64,000 bases of DNA from assembly GCF_026914185.1 (NCBI RefSeq), contig NC_070572.1:3286001-3350000 (forward strand), read 5' to 3'. The first letter of the stretch is position 1. Each line of letters opens with the position of its first letter. The position numbers were made by a program, and so were the translations under genes. Origin of the DNA: Puccinia triticina. Lineage: Eukaryota > Basidiomycota > Pucciniomycetes > Pucciniales > Pucciniaceae. Shown here piece after piece: positions 45,381 to 56,241 of the stretch. Below the pieces are notes generated by a model, which did not search any database, was not told the origin of the DNA, and saw only the letters and a list, made by a program, of their open reading frames with translations.

Positions 45381-47483
45381 CTATATTTCATCTACTTTGG
45401 ACCGCAGAATCTAGAAGGAACCGGGCAGAAAAGCAAGGAAAACAGGTCAGACTGCGAGCGGACTGAAGCAAGCCGAGAAGAAGAGAAAGGGAAGGAGATA
45501 GAGGAGAGACGGACCTGGAAAGCGGGTGTGATCCAAGCGCCGCAGCTGCACTGCGAGCCCGCCCAATCGAACGATCCGAGTTTGGCGGCGCAGTGGGACC
45601 CCGGACAGAGGAGTTTGCCATGCAAGTGACCAGCCTGGAGGGTGTTTCCCATCCAACTGAGGGGCTCAACGAAGTAGGGGGAGCAGTCTGTGGAAGTGGA
45701 GAGGGGGGGAGAATGGAGGTTGAGGTGGAGGGCGGCGGGGGACTCGCGGCTGGTGGCCGACGACGTCGGGGGCGACGGCGAGGATGTGCCGGAATCTTCG
45801 TCCGAGCCGGTTGCCCCCGGCTCAGCCGGGTTTCGGAGGCCGTTGGGCGGGACAGCGATGCGCAGACTACTGAGGCCTGCCAGCGGACGGGAAGGAGGGT
45901 CGGTGGCGGGCGGCTTGCGGTCCGGAGAGAGCTGGTCGAGCCGGAACTGGGCCATGTCCTGCCGTTGGGGCGCGAAGGCCTGCTGGCCCTTTCCGGGAGA
46001 GTGGAACAGGATGTGGTCCCGCCCAGCAAGCTCGCGTCGACACATCTTGCAGCGCAGTCTGCGCCCTTGGATCACCACTTGACCCTTCCCCAGCTTCTCG
46101 ACCACCGGCTGCGTCTCCGAGACCCGCGCCTTCGTCAAGCCGCCGGAACTCGCGCTCGATTCGCTCTTCTTCGTCAATCGCCGCCGCGCTGGAGGCTGTG
46201 CAAGCGACATAGACATAGGCTGGCTCGCTATACTCGCGGCCGTCAGCAGACTCGGCGTGTTCAGCTTCGTCTCCACTGAACTCGTCTTCAGCGCCGTCAT
46301 CGCTAGGCTCGTGCCCTCGGCCGGCGACGGGGCGGGTGAGGGGTAGTAGGCCAGGATCAGTTCTATAGGTTTGTCAATGCGGTCAAAAATCGGGCACCAA
46401 ATGCGTCAGTCGTCTTCCGCCTCTCTTTGCTGAACAGATCTCTATGCGACATACTTTGGGCTCCAGCTCCGTCTGATCCATCATTGGTCGCAAAATAAGT
46501 TTGGATTAGAACTTTCACTCAGCAGCAGTATTCGAAAGGGGCTGGATCTGGATCGGCTCACCTTTCATTTCGTCGGCCACGAAGCTCATGAGGAACCGGC
46601 GCTGCTCCTGATACTTTTGATGCAGGAAAAGCAATACAGAAAATGTCAGAAGATAAAAGACGACGAGGACGTGAAACATGTTCCGAAACATCAGACGGGA
46701 AGAAAAAAAAAAGTCACTTTGACAGGGTTCCATTCGCAGTCGCAACGTTCATACATTTCGAGCTGGTGGAAGAAGAAATCGTTCGGTTGGACTTGTGGTC
46801 TCTTGGATGCTATGAAGCCAACCGCTTCTGTGGACCGCGGCCGAAAAAAGGGAGTTGATGTATGTCAAGCATGCAAGTAGTTTTAAATAGATACACATAC
46901 CATCGGTGGTTAATCGGTAGGCTTTCATCAAGTACGCAGCCAACAGGGTGGTGCTGCGACTGACGCCCTATTGCATGAACGAATGTGCACATTCCAAGCG
47001 TGAGAGCTGCTCTCTCGCGTCTACACAAGTATGTATCGCCCAAAACTCCTCTCAACTCACAGCAACACAGTGGATCAGTACGCCATATCCGTTGGGGTCA
47101 TCCAGACGGGCTTGGATCCAGCTAGCGACGGTATCGAACCATTCTGTGCCAACAGGATATCAGCGGCTTGACCAAAAAATAGGGAAAAAGAAAGGGTGCG
47201 ATTTACCGCATATATTTGTACGTTCGGTGTCGTCGAGGGGTACGGAGAGATGGTTGAAGCCGGGATGGTGGGGGTACGAGTGTTTGATGACGGAGACGAC
47301 GTTTCTGATTTGGGAGTCCTTCAAGGCCTGGAGGGACTGGGCAGCGGTGAGGTCGCCGATGAAGAGTCTGGGCAGGACCTGTTGCATACGCTCCTCGGGC
47401 GGATTAAGCCTGTCGGTATCATGATGGGTGGATGGCACCGCTGGTGAGGGGAATGCTGGGGTGGTGGTAGTGGTGGTGGCCAT
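45381..47483 (-). CDS. YVH1: YVH1-type dual-specificity phosphatase (DUSP12 orthologue)
   Basis: Seven exons (47483-47207, 47143-47061, 46967-46901, 46827-46718, 46613-46562, 46362-45515, 45410-45381) give 488 aa. The N-terminal phosphatase domain (about residues 33-190) has Asp84/85 in SVPLDDTERTNI and the catalytic P-loop HCVAGVSRS (Cys118, Arg124), assembled exactly across intron 2. The C-terminal zinc-binding domain carries RCKMCRREL with HILFH, then KLLCPGSHCAAKLGSFDW and GSQCSCGAWITPAFQ, and ends SKVDEI. This two-domain layout is diagnostic of YVH1, known in yeast to act in late 60S ribosome maturation (release of Mrt4) largely through the zinc domain. A long Ser/Pro/Arg-rich linker separates the domains. 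The last intron uses a GTCCGT donor. Confidence 0.95.
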
Positions 47484-47877
47484 TGATCGAGCAAAGGGTT
47501 TGTGGGGGGATCGCTTTGCGCAGATGTATGCGGGGATAAATGTGCGTGGTCAACTGGGGCCGGGTGGATGCAGACAGCTGAGCCCAGGGCCTGGCTATGT
47601 AGTGCCCAGACGGGCGGTTAGTGGCTTGTTTGTGGATAGTTAGCAGCTGAGGAAATACCTCAGAACAGCTCGCTTCGTGTCTCCAGGCAACGACGATCGA
47701 ACGCGGGAATGGCCTGGCGCCGGAGAGATGGCTCCGTCCGTGATCCAGGAGATGGGCGTCGCGGTACATAGGCCCATCCGTCATTGCTGGGTACATAATA
47801 AATATGTATCACCTTACATACCCAAACTTACCCGACTGCAACTCCCAAGGTTGTCGGGGCGGTGCAAGGCATGCATC
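47484..47877. promoter_or_regulatory. upstream region of YVH1
   Basis: This stretch follows the YVH1 start on the minus strand and precedes the duplicated segment at 47878. The ORFs are antisense shadows. It presumably contains the YVH1 promoter. No specific element was identified. Confidence 0.35.
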
Positions 47878-48320
47878 ATAGTTTTTGGAGGACCCGGGCA
47901 TGGGTGACAATAATTCGAGCCATCAGTCCAACCAAAATCTGCTCGTCTTCTTCGGGCTCTTCTTCTCTGGTCTTTCATCAACGTCTAGACTCTCAAGTCG
48001 AACGTGCACTGTGTACTTAGTTTTTCTGTTGATGATGGGCATGTAAAATCGGCTTCTTTTCTAGACTGTTGTGATTGTTTCTGATTAAATGCCTCAAATC
48101 GTGAACCCTCCCATGACGATGCCAAACACCACCTAAAGCTTTTCACCGCAAACAAAACCTTTGACTGCAATGTGTAATGTCGATTTGACAAAAGTAAAGT
48201 AAAAAACCCGTTGAAAACAGGCAAGTCGTGGCCCTAAATAGTGAGAGAACCATGAACCTCGATGGCCAAGGGACCAAAGAAGTAAGTGGGGGCACTACTC
48301 CCGTTCAGTCGGGCATCGGG
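47878..48320 (+). pseudogene. duplicated 3' end of the secreted-protein gene
   Basis: The segment matches 43247-43667 over about 430 bp, starting at AGTTTTTGGAGGACCCGGGC and ending near AGTCGGGCAT. It covers the last part of exon 4 (the GPI-tail codons) and the downstream flank. The copy has lost exons 1-3 and differs by many substitutions and small indels, so it cannot encode the protein. No terminal repeats are visible at its edges. Confidence 0.85.
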
Positions 48321-48713
48321 TTTACACAAAGAGTGATAGTACTGCATGTATGTCTAGCATCAAACCGCCCTCGGAAAAAAAAGAGTGTAAAACAACAAAA
48401 GAAAGCACACATCCGGGATACACCGAGGGGTCCCTCACCAAGGCTACGATTGCTTGGCACGGAAACAGGGCCAGCAAAGACGGCCCAAAGAAGAAGAGCT
48501 CACACAGGAAAGAGAGAGAGAGAGATGGATGGGCTCTGAATCGATTGGAAAGATGCGGGACAGAGGAACATAAAAGAGGAAGATCATCGGGTATGTTTGA
48601 TAGCATGTACAAAGCGGCATTAAACGCAAATATCGAGTGTGCGACGACGACGATGATCCCAGAACCCCTCGACACATAGACAAACACAAGTTGAGAAGAA
48701 GGGATGGGGAGGG
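48321..48713. other. intergenic, no supportable gene
   Basis: Probable 3' UTR of the coiled-coil gene plus spacer, with a short GA run near 48504. ORFs on both strands are unsupported. Confidence 0.45.
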
Positions 48714-51700
48714 TTATTTCAAGAGCGAGAGCGGGAGGATATTGCCGGCCTTACCGGGCCCGCGTTTCTTGCCCGCGCCGGCGCGAGGCGCAGATTTCTT
48801 GACCGGGCTGAGTTCCGGGGGGAGCCCGAGCATGTTGTTCTGTCCAACACCGCCCACAAGGAGAAAGCACAGAGTGAAAGAGGTGAGTGGGTGGATCGGG
48901 CTCTGATCGGCCCGCAGAAGACGACGCACCTCTTCGCCCCGATGGCTGGCCCAGGCCAACGCCGGCTTCTTGGAATGGAAGATCTTGCGCCTGCAATCGA
49001 AGCCCGCCGATCAGCCCACGCCCGTCCCCACAACACGCGAGCTGGGACCTACTTTTTCTTGTTGAGAGTTTCTTGCAACGCGCGCTGCTCGTCGTCGTCA
49101 TCGTCGTCCCCAGGACCGTCAGCCACACGCGCGCCGGGGCCCTCGTCAGCCTCTTCGTCGTCGTCGTCGGCAGCGGCGCCGCTCTTGCGTTTCGTGCCCT
49201 TCCCACCGACAACCCGACCCGCATCGACCTCGCGGCCCTGATCTTCCCCCTCCCGCGCGTCGGGATCGGGGGCGACATGCGGCGGCGGCGCACTCTTTGC
49301 GCCCTTGGCCTTAGCCTTCGTCTTCTTCTTCTCTGCGCCCTTCGTCTTCTTCTTGGCGGCCGGCTCAGGGCTGTCCGGGGCGGCCGGCTTGGCGGTCTTG
49401 GCGGTCTTCTTTTTGCCGGGCGCGGGTGAGGGCGAGGGCGGGGTGAGGATGGAGCCGGATGGGGACGGCGAGCGGGGCGGCGGAGCGGGCACTGCTGGGC
49501 GTCTGCCTTTCTTCGGCCCGGGCGCGGCCGACTCGACCTCCTCTTCTTCCTCGCCCGCTCGGGACGCATCCTCCTCCTCCTCATTGTCGTTCTCCTCCTG
49601 GTCCGCAATAGCCAGAATCGCAGAGTCGCCGTGATCCCCATCCTCCTCCTCCTCATTGGTAGTAACGATCAGATCCGACTCGTCGGCCGGATCTTTCTCA
49701 CCTGGGGGTTCCGCCGCCCGGGCCTTTGTGGTCGGTTTCCGTCGTCCACGAGGAACGGCGACGACGGGCTTCTTTGCTCCACGGGGTTTGGCCACCACAG
49801 CCGCGTGCTCATTACTCTCCTCCTCCTCCACTTCTTCATTGGTATCCTCGTCATTGTTCTTGCGCACAGCGGCTTTGGCTGTCTTTTTGGCGGCCTTGCC
49901 TCTCGCCGGTCTAGACTTCTTCGCCGGCTGCTCGTCGACGTTCTTCTCCACACTCGGCTCCCGACGATCAGTGGCTACAGGAGAGCCGACATCCTCGGGC
50001 TCTGAACTGGGTTGTTTGGCTTTCTCCTTGCCAGCCCTTTTCTTCGGCGACGTGTGAGCAGGTTGTTCGGGAGCTTCTACTTCTGGCTGTCCGACGACCT
50101 CTTCCTCCGGTGCTTGGATGACTGGGGTCGCACTCTTAGAAGATGGTCCAACCCCAGTATCACGCGTAGTCGAGGCGGTCTTGGCGCCCTTTGCTTGGCG
50201 GCTCCGGCTGAGCTTTTTGGCGACCGCGCCGATGGAGACCCAGGAATCGGAAGTAATCAGCCTGGCCGGATTGTCCACATCCTCATCCCCGTCTCGCTCT
50301 TCCTCCCCCTCCTCCTGCTCCTCTGGCGGATTCTTCTCACCCGCTTTCTCCCGTCCACGTTTTGTCACGGGCCGCGATGGCTGGGAAACAGCGCTGAGAT
50401 GGGCATTCAAGGTGATGATTTCCTGCTCTTTCTCGGCCAACGTCGAACGTGCTGCCAGGAGATCTTGTAATAGCATTCGCTGGTTGCTCTCTTCACCCCT
50501 ACGCCATCCACCCAACCCAACAAACACTTGAATTAATCTTCCTCTGGGTAGGGAAAAGGACGAGTGCTTACTTGTGGAGTTGGGACAAGGTCTTATTGAG
50601 GTCGGCTGTCTGATCCGACAAGCTCCTCACGCGACATTCGGCCAACTCGAGCTCTCTGGTGAGTTTATCCTTGAGCGCGGACTCGGAGATCAGCTGAGCC
50701 TGGAAGTTTTTAGACTGATCGGCGATTTCCCGGAGCTGTTCCTCGAGACGTTCGGCGCGGTTCTCGGCCTTGACGATCTGATACTTGAGCGTGTTGATCT
50801 CAAAGTTGGGCTCGAGCTGTGACTGGCGAAGCTCCTGCTCGTACCGGCCCTGAAGCTCCTCCTTCTCCCGCCGTTCGATCTCGATTAGCGACTCAAAGTT
50901 CTGGCCGATCTGCGCCCATTCTGTATTGGTGATCCGAAGCTGCTGGAGCTCGGCGTGTAAGGCCTGGTACTGGGAGACGGCATGCTGTTGATGCTCGTTG
51001 ATGATGTCTGCTAATTGGCAAGCTTGCTGGTCTTTGATTGCAAGCTGGTTTTCTAACTGCTTGAGTTCCAATGCTTTCAGCCGTAATTCCAATTCGTGAG
51101 CTTTTGAGGCACTTTCCATCGACCTGATCCGTTCTTCGAGTTTCAGTCGCCCGATCTCTTCCTCTCTACTTCCGTCCCATTCGTCATTCCAAGCCTTGTC
51201 CGACTCTTGGACTTGTCGTACCAACTCTGACATATCTCGTTCGTCCTCTAGTATCTTGACGAGCTCCTCCAACTCTTCAATTCTGTGTTCCATGAACTGG
51301 AGGTTAGAAGTCAGACTGGTCGCGTTGGATTCTCGGCTGGTATCATAATCGGCCGCAAATGATTTTCGGGATGTAAACGTCTTGTGCCCTGTAAGTTCAG
51401 CTTGAGTCGTAACTACTACTGGTGCAGTGAACTTGGGTTGCTCGATGGGCATGGTAAGTTTAACAGCTTCATTGTGTCGACTTTTTCTGCGCGAGGTCTG
51501 TTTGGGTGCAGCTTGAGGGGGTAGTGGTGGGGGCTGAGATGATTTGTTTTTGAAGATCGGGAGTTCGATTGGCAGAGGAGTGAGTGCGGGAGGATGGGTA
51601 GTCTGAGTGAGGGTTGATGTCTGAGTGGATGGGATGGCTTGATTTTGAAGGGTCTTAGCGGGAGTAGATTTTGGGATGTTACTGGTTTGATGAGTTGGCG

Positions 51701-52268
51701 GATCTTCGGTTGGTTCGACAGGATGTTCTTCTTGGCCATCTTCATTTTCATCAGCGTGATTTTCATCTCCTTCGCCCTCTTCTTGACGCTCCTCCTCTTC
51801 TTCTTCTTGAGGTTCCTCTTCTGCTTCTCGTTCAGGCTCCTCTTCTTCTCGTTCAGGCTCCTCTTGTCGCTCGTCTCCTCCTGTTTGATCTTCTTCTACA
51901 TAAACATACAAACAGTCACGTCAATAGGTTGATTCCGATGTGTTTTTGAGTGGGATGGACTGACGCTGGTTTGATTGAGCTGGTGCTGGTTGGTTTTTGA
52001 TGATCCTGGGTGTTTTAGGTTGTCGGGTGAGGATGGGTATTGATGATGGTTGTTGTTGTGGGCTTCTGACCAGTTTTGGTTTCTTCTTGAATGGGTCTAG
52101 TTCTTGTAGGCTCGTTCGTTTTGGGATCGACCGCGGTGGCTTGAGCTGTTCTGGTGGTGGTGATGGTGCGATTGAGTTGAGTAGGCTGTCGAGTTCTTGT
52201 TCTTGTTCTGGTGGTGGTGGTGGTGTTGGTGACTTGGTTTTCGTGGGTGGTGTTCTCATCAGGCCCAT
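48714..52268 (-). CDS. long coiled-coil protein with acidic/basic tail, unknown function
   Basis: Five exons (52268-51965, 51895-50572, 50498-49053, 48990-48930, 48839-48714) give 1,086 aa. Order: Pro-rich N-terminus with basic SP/TP sites; a Glu/Arg-rich tract (about residues 105-150); a Pro/Thr-rich linker; a heptad-rich coiled coil of about 300 residues (from MEHRIEELEELVKILEDERD to VRSLSDQTADLNKTLSQLHK) that crosses an exon junction; then a 400-residue alternating acidic and Lys/Ala/Pro-rich tail with AT-hook-like RGRRKP; and a short conserved-looking end (KIFHSKKPALAWASHRGEE, NNMLGLPPELSPVKK). Composition suggests a nuclear, chromatin or spindle-associated scaffold, but I cannot name the family. 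It is divergent from the Harbinger-like gene, with 169 bp between the starts. Confidence 0.85.
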
Positions 52269-52437
52269 CGTCGCATCAGGTTTGGGTCGAAGTTGTCTTG
52301 CCCCTTTAATATTTTCACAGCACGAAGCATTGTACAGCAGCAGCAGGCGGGGGGACGAAGGGGGGCACGGGGGAATCACAGCGGGTACTCAACATGGACA
52401 CAGCAAACCACGCAGCCACCATCCAAGACAGCACACG
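52269..52437. promoter_or_regulatory. compact divergent promoter
   Basis: Only 169 bp separate the start codons of the coiled-coil gene (minus) and the Harbinger-transposase-like gene (plus). The two therefore probably share a bidirectional promoter, which is host-like context for the latter. No core element could be assigned. Confidence 0.55.
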
Positions 52438-54144
52438 ATGGACAACACCAACCAAGGTAAAAACAACCGATCAGCAGATTCCATCCAGAAACTGACATCT
52501 GATCCGCATTGTCTATCCAGTCGACTTCATCCTCGACATCCTCGAAGACCAGAAGCGAAGGAAGAAGCGGAGGATCGAGCTGATCAAGGACGAGTTCGAC
52601 GAAAACCTGAACGAACAAGCCCTCATCGACGAACTCATCAACATGCCCGGCTTCGAAGCATTCAACCAACGGCCCCCACCCCCAGCCACAGAGAAAGGAG
52701 CGCCCGGCGAGAGCGGAGAAGCAGAACCGCCGACCAGCAACAGGCGACGGCGGCCATCCCAATCATCCCCCTCCCTCGACACCGCCTCCTCCGCCAGCAA
52801 ACGCAAGGGCAAGAAGCCAAACGTCAAGCGCGACCATCTCGGCGCACACCAGAAGCTCATCGACGACTTCTTCAGATTCGACCCCACCCATCATCACACC
52901 AACCCATCCCGCCAGGACCGGGAAGAGGAGCAAGCGGAGGATGCCCGGTTTTGCGCACAGTTCAAGCTGTCCAAGCGGCTCTTCAGACGCATCCACAGCG
53001 ACCTCATCAAGCACGACCTGCACTTCACCCAACGAAAAGCGAGTCCACCGTCCAGCAGAGCTCAGACCACAATATTACACATGCTGACCTCATTCTTCCC
53101 CCGGGGGGTGTGCTGCAGGATGCGCTGGGCAATCTGGGCCATTCGAGCTACCAGAAGGTGCTCGTGGCCGTCCGCCAGCTGAGCCACGGCATCGGGAAGC
53201 CCGAGGCGATCCTGGACTGCTACATCCGGATGGCCGAGAGCACGGCGCTCGAGAGTCTGCTGCGGTTCTGCACGAGCCTGGGCGAGCTGTATGGCGGGCG
53301 ATATCTGCGTTCGGCGACGGCGGCCGAGGCGGAGCGGGCGAGTGTGCACAACCAGCGGCGCGGGTTCCCGGCGGGCTTGCAGGGGTATCTGGGCTGGCGG
53401 GCGTGGGAATGGACGCACTGTCCGACCGGCTGGAGCGGCCGGTTCAAGGCCGCGTCTCCAACCACCGAAGCGATGGCCGCGGGCAGGAAGAAGATGCCCC
53501 CGACGATCCTCCTCGAGGGCCTCGTCGACTTCCGCGGCTGGTTCTGGGCCGCCTACGTCGCCACCCCCGGCGCCTGCAAAGACCTCGACCTCTTCGCGCC
53601 CCTCCCGCCCATCTATGCCCCCGTCTTCGCCCCGCCAACGCTCGACAACGGCCGGCCGGCCTTCTTCCTCGCCCACCCCATCTACCCCGCCCGGCCCCCC
53701 CTCTGTCCGCCCCCCTCTTCTGCCGCGGGGCTTCCTCCTCCTCCCCAGGAGGTGCCCGCCGAGCTCCGGAGACGGCTCCAGGACGAGTTCGATCGCGCCG
53801 TCGACAGCCTCGAGAACCGCTTCAGAATCATCCATCTGCCCTGCCGCCTCTGGTCCTCCAACTCCATGATCGTCCTCATCAAGGCCGCCCTCATCCTCCA
53901 CAACATGATCATCGACGACCAGCCACAACCGGACCCGCCCTCTCCTCCTCCTCCGCCGCCTCTTTCGACAGCCGCAACCTCCGATATCCAAGTTCATCCT
54001 TCCTCCTCCGCTTCCATTCCTGCAGCTCCTTCGACTCTCCCCTCTCATCATCAACACCCCACTATCCCGCCCCATGTATTTGCTAAACTCAACTATCGCT
54101 ACCAGCTCTTCAATCCTTCAAGCTCCTTGATCCCTCCCCAATGA
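52438..54144 (+). CDS. Harbinger-transposase-derived protein, probably domesticated
   Basis: Three exons: 52438-52456, 52521-53038 and 53119-54144, 520 aa. Intron 2 is a GC-AG intron (53039-53118, branch-like CTGAC before a pyrimidine tract). The ATG at 52438 is required by phase. The fold follows the plant/fungal Harbinger group: a helical N-terminus; RKDALGNLGHSSYQKVLVAVRQLSHG; CYIRMAESTALESLLRFC; a WEWTHCPTGWSGRFK block; and FDRAVDSLENRFRIIHLP with ALILHNMIIDD. Catalytic positions are altered. The first Asp (expected in G-x-I-D-C before WEW) is Gly271, the second is kept (Asp334 in GACKDLDLF), and the Glu of the VERAFG-type block is Asp404. No inverted repeats flank it, the frame is intact and GC-rich, and it sits among conserved genes. 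It is probably a host DNA- or chromatin-binding factor. Confidence 0.85.
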   Translation: MDNTNQGKNNRSADSIQKLTSDPHCLSSRLHPRHPRRPEAKEEAEDRADQGRVRRKPERTSPHRRTHQHARLRSIQPTAPTPSHRERSARRERRSRTADQQQATAAIPIIPLPRHRLLRQQTQGQEAKRQARPSRRTPEAHRRLLQIRPHPSSHQPIPPGPGRGASGGCPVLRTVQAVQAALQTHPQRPHQARPALHPTKSESTVQQSSDHNITHADLILPPGGVLQDALGNLGHSSYQKVLVAVRQLSHGIGKPEAILDCYIRMAESTALESLLRFCTSLGELYGGRYLRSATAAEAERASVHNQRRGFPAGLQGYLGWRAWEWTHCPTGWSGRFKAASPTTEAMAAGRKKMPPTILLEGLVDFRGWFWAAYVATPGACKDLDLFAPLPPIYAPVFAPPTLDNGRPAFFLAHPIYPARPPLCPPPSSAAGLPPPPQEVPAELRRRLQDEFDRAVDSLENRFRIIHLPCRLWSSNSMIVLIKAALILHNMIIDDQPQPDPPSPPPPPPLSTAATSDIQVHPSSSASIPAAPSTLPSHHQHPTIPPHVFAKLNYRYQLFNPSSSLIPPQ

Positions 54145-54288
54145 CTCCCCTCACTTTTTTATATCGGTCAATCTGTTGTTGTCTTTACTACTTTTGGCCA
54201 TTGATATCAGCTTATAATACAAGTACACAGGCGGGTACAGAACGGGGGACAAGCAGCCAGGCACTCAGAGAGGCCGGTGTGGAGCTGG

Positions 54289-55473
54289 TCAGGAGAGGAT
54301 ATTGAGGTTGAATTCGTTGAGGATTTCCTGCTGTTTGAGCTTGAACCAGAGCTGGGACTCGGAGGAGTTGAACTGAGACATGATCTTGATCTGGTTGGTC
54401 TCCTTTTCGAGCCGGTTGAACTCGGCCAGGAGCTGGTTCTTTGTGGTGATGGCCTGGAGCAGGTCGGCGATCAGCCGGAGCCGCTTGTCGTTCAGCGCCA
54501 TCAGCCCGTCCTTCTCCTGTACACCGGCGGCGGCGACGGCGGGGACGGCGGAAGACGAGGCGGCGGGGCGGGGAGGCGAGGCGGCGGGGGGCGGGATGAG
54601 CTTGGGGGCTTTCGCGGGCGGCGGGGCGGAGAGGGATGTGGGGATGTCTGAGGGCAGTGTGTTGTTGGTGGTGCTGGTGTTGTTGGTGTCGGGGGTAGAA
54701 GGATGTTCGGGCAGCCGGTGGTTGTCGGCGGAGGCGGAGGGGATGGCGGAGAGGAGCTGAGGATGGAGCGGCAGGCCGGGGTCGTTGGCGGGGGCGGGCG
54801 GCTCGTCGGGGATGAGCTTGCGCTTGAGCGGGACCATGCGGGGTCTCGCGAGATGGTCGGACCATTCCTGGCGGTGGCGGAGGATGGCCCAGCAGGAGTA
54901 ATGGGCGAAGTTGTGGTCGGTGCGCAGCTTGTACTGCTTGAGGGCCTCGACCATCAGCTCGTCGGCGGTGGCGGCGGGGCCGAGGCGGGCCTCCTGCTCC
55001 TCGTAGGACTCGCCGAACTGGCTGATGCTCTGGTGCAGCTTGGCCCATCTATCCACGAACAGGTCAGTGGATGCGCCCTCCCGGCGGAGAGATGAGGGGG
55101 CGGCCTACCTCTGCTGGATCGAGCGCGGCGGCCGGCGGGATGCGGGGGAGGCGCGCAGGAACTCGTCGGCGACCCTGGTCCAGAAGGTGTCCTGGGCGCG
55201 CTGCTCGGCGTTGGCGGACGGGTTTTCCTGGGAGACTTTGAGCCAGGCCCGCGAGAGCTGCTCGTCCTCCTCGGGCTGCCACTTCTTCCCCCGCCCGAGG
55301 TGAGTCTGTTGGTGCTGCTGCTGTTGCTGTTGCTGTTGGTGGAGGTCTTCGGCTGAGATGAGGAGGGGGGTGTGTTTGAGGAGTCGCTCTGCCTCGATGA
55401 CTGCGGGGTCGACCTCGACTGGGCCTACTCCGCGCTCCGGCGGGGGCTGGCTGGCTTCGATGTCTTCTCGCAT
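54289..55473 (-). CDS. Myb/SANT-like (NAM-associated type) protein, Harbinger-partner homologue
   Basis: Two exons (55473-55109 and 55048-54289) give 374 aa. An in-frame upstream ORF to 55719 allows a longer start, but composition favours MREDIEA at 55473. A Gln tract precedes a trihelix/Myb-like domain: RGKKWQPEEDEQLSRAWLKV, DTFWTRVADEF, RRPPRSIQQRWAKLHQSISQ across the intron, then ALKQYKLRTDHNFAHYSCWA. A Pro/Ala-rich linker and a C-terminal helix (LLQAITTKNQLLAEFNRLEK) follow. This is the layout of plant proteins with a Myb-like domain plus a NAM-associated C-terminus, the same class that partners PIF/Harbinger transposases. It is convergent with the transposase-like gene (144 bp between the ends). 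It probably binds DNA in the nucleus and may recruit the neighbour's product. Confidence 0.8.
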
Positions 55474-55754
55474 CTTCGCTTGTCGCTTTCCGGCCGCCGT
55501 TCCAGCAGACAGCTTCCCTACGCTCGAGCAATCGGGGGGAATTATGTAGTCGTTGTGCGGGAGTAGAGGGTGGTGGTGAATGTGGTGCTGCTGATGGGCG
55601 GCAGTGACATCCCCAGCCCAGAAACCCCAGGATACTGTCACAGGACTGTCACAGGACTGTCGCAGGACTGTCACACGCCACCCAACACAACACCCACCCA
55701 AGCCAAACCCATCATCCACCTGCCCACCCCCCTCCCCCTCAGACGAAATACGAA
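55474..55754. promoter_or_regulatory. divergent intergenic region, Myb-like gene and SEM1
   Basis: About 280 bp between two divergent starts. It contains three close repeats of ACTGTC(A/G)CAGG near 55635-55672. No inverted repeats of a transposon flank the Myb-like gene here. Confidence 0.5.
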
Positions 55755-56241
55755 ATGGCTAGCACGAACCCAGCCAAGAACCCCAAGCTGCCCTCCACAG
55801 AGCCCACCAAGCCATCAAACACCCAGCAACAGGACACGCTCGGAGAGGACGACGAGTTCGAAGACTTCCCAGTCGAGAGTCAGTCGCCCAGCCTATTTAT
55901 CCCCCCCCCCCCCCCCACTCTGTCGCTGAATTGGCACTATCCACAGACTGGACGGCCGCCGAATCCGACATCTCCACCCTCGCCATCCCGGCCAGCCATG
56001 CCAAACAGGCCACCGCCGAGGGCGCGCCCAAGAAGGCGACCATGGACGACCTCTGGGAGGACAACTGGGACGACGACGTGATCGAGAGCGACTTCGCCCA
56101 CCAGCTGAGGTGAGCCGCCCTCCCACTCAGACGATCAGATATAAGAGACACTCATCATCCCCCCGCTTCCGAAATGTGTCTAGGGCCGAGCTCGAGAAAA
56201 CTAAGGCTAATGGCGCCGGTCCTGCGCCCATGCAAACTTGA
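55755..56241 (+). CDS. SEM1: SEM1/DSS1, 26S proteasome lid and TREX-2 subunit
   Basis: Three exons (55755-55878, 55947-56109, 56184-56241) give 114 aa. The two acidic, Trp-bearing signature segments are present: LGEDDEFEDFPVENW across intron 1 and DDLWEDNWDDDVIESDFAHQLR, followed by AELEK. These are the conserved parts of DSS1/Sem1, a disordered acidic subunit of the proteasome lid that also binds BRCA2-type proteins and the TREX-2 mRNA-export complex. The N-terminal 30 residues are a Pro/Thr/Lys-rich extension. Intron 1 contains a run of more than ten Cs before its acceptor. Confidence 0.95.

Noticed and set aside
47160..47447. Plus-strand ORFs across YVH1 exon 1
   Set aside because: Antisense shadows of a gene with a fully resolved seven-exon model.
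53039..53118. Frameshift in the Harbinger-like gene at 52.4-54.1 kb
   Set aside because: An 80-bp GC-AG intron with proper branch-like and acceptor signals restores the frame, so the gene is intact.
51997..54144. 715-aa continuous plus-strand ORF
   Set aside because: Its first third is antisense to exon 1 of the coiled-coil gene and then reads out of frame with the real exons 1-2. Only the part from 53119 is exon 3 of the Harbinger-like gene.
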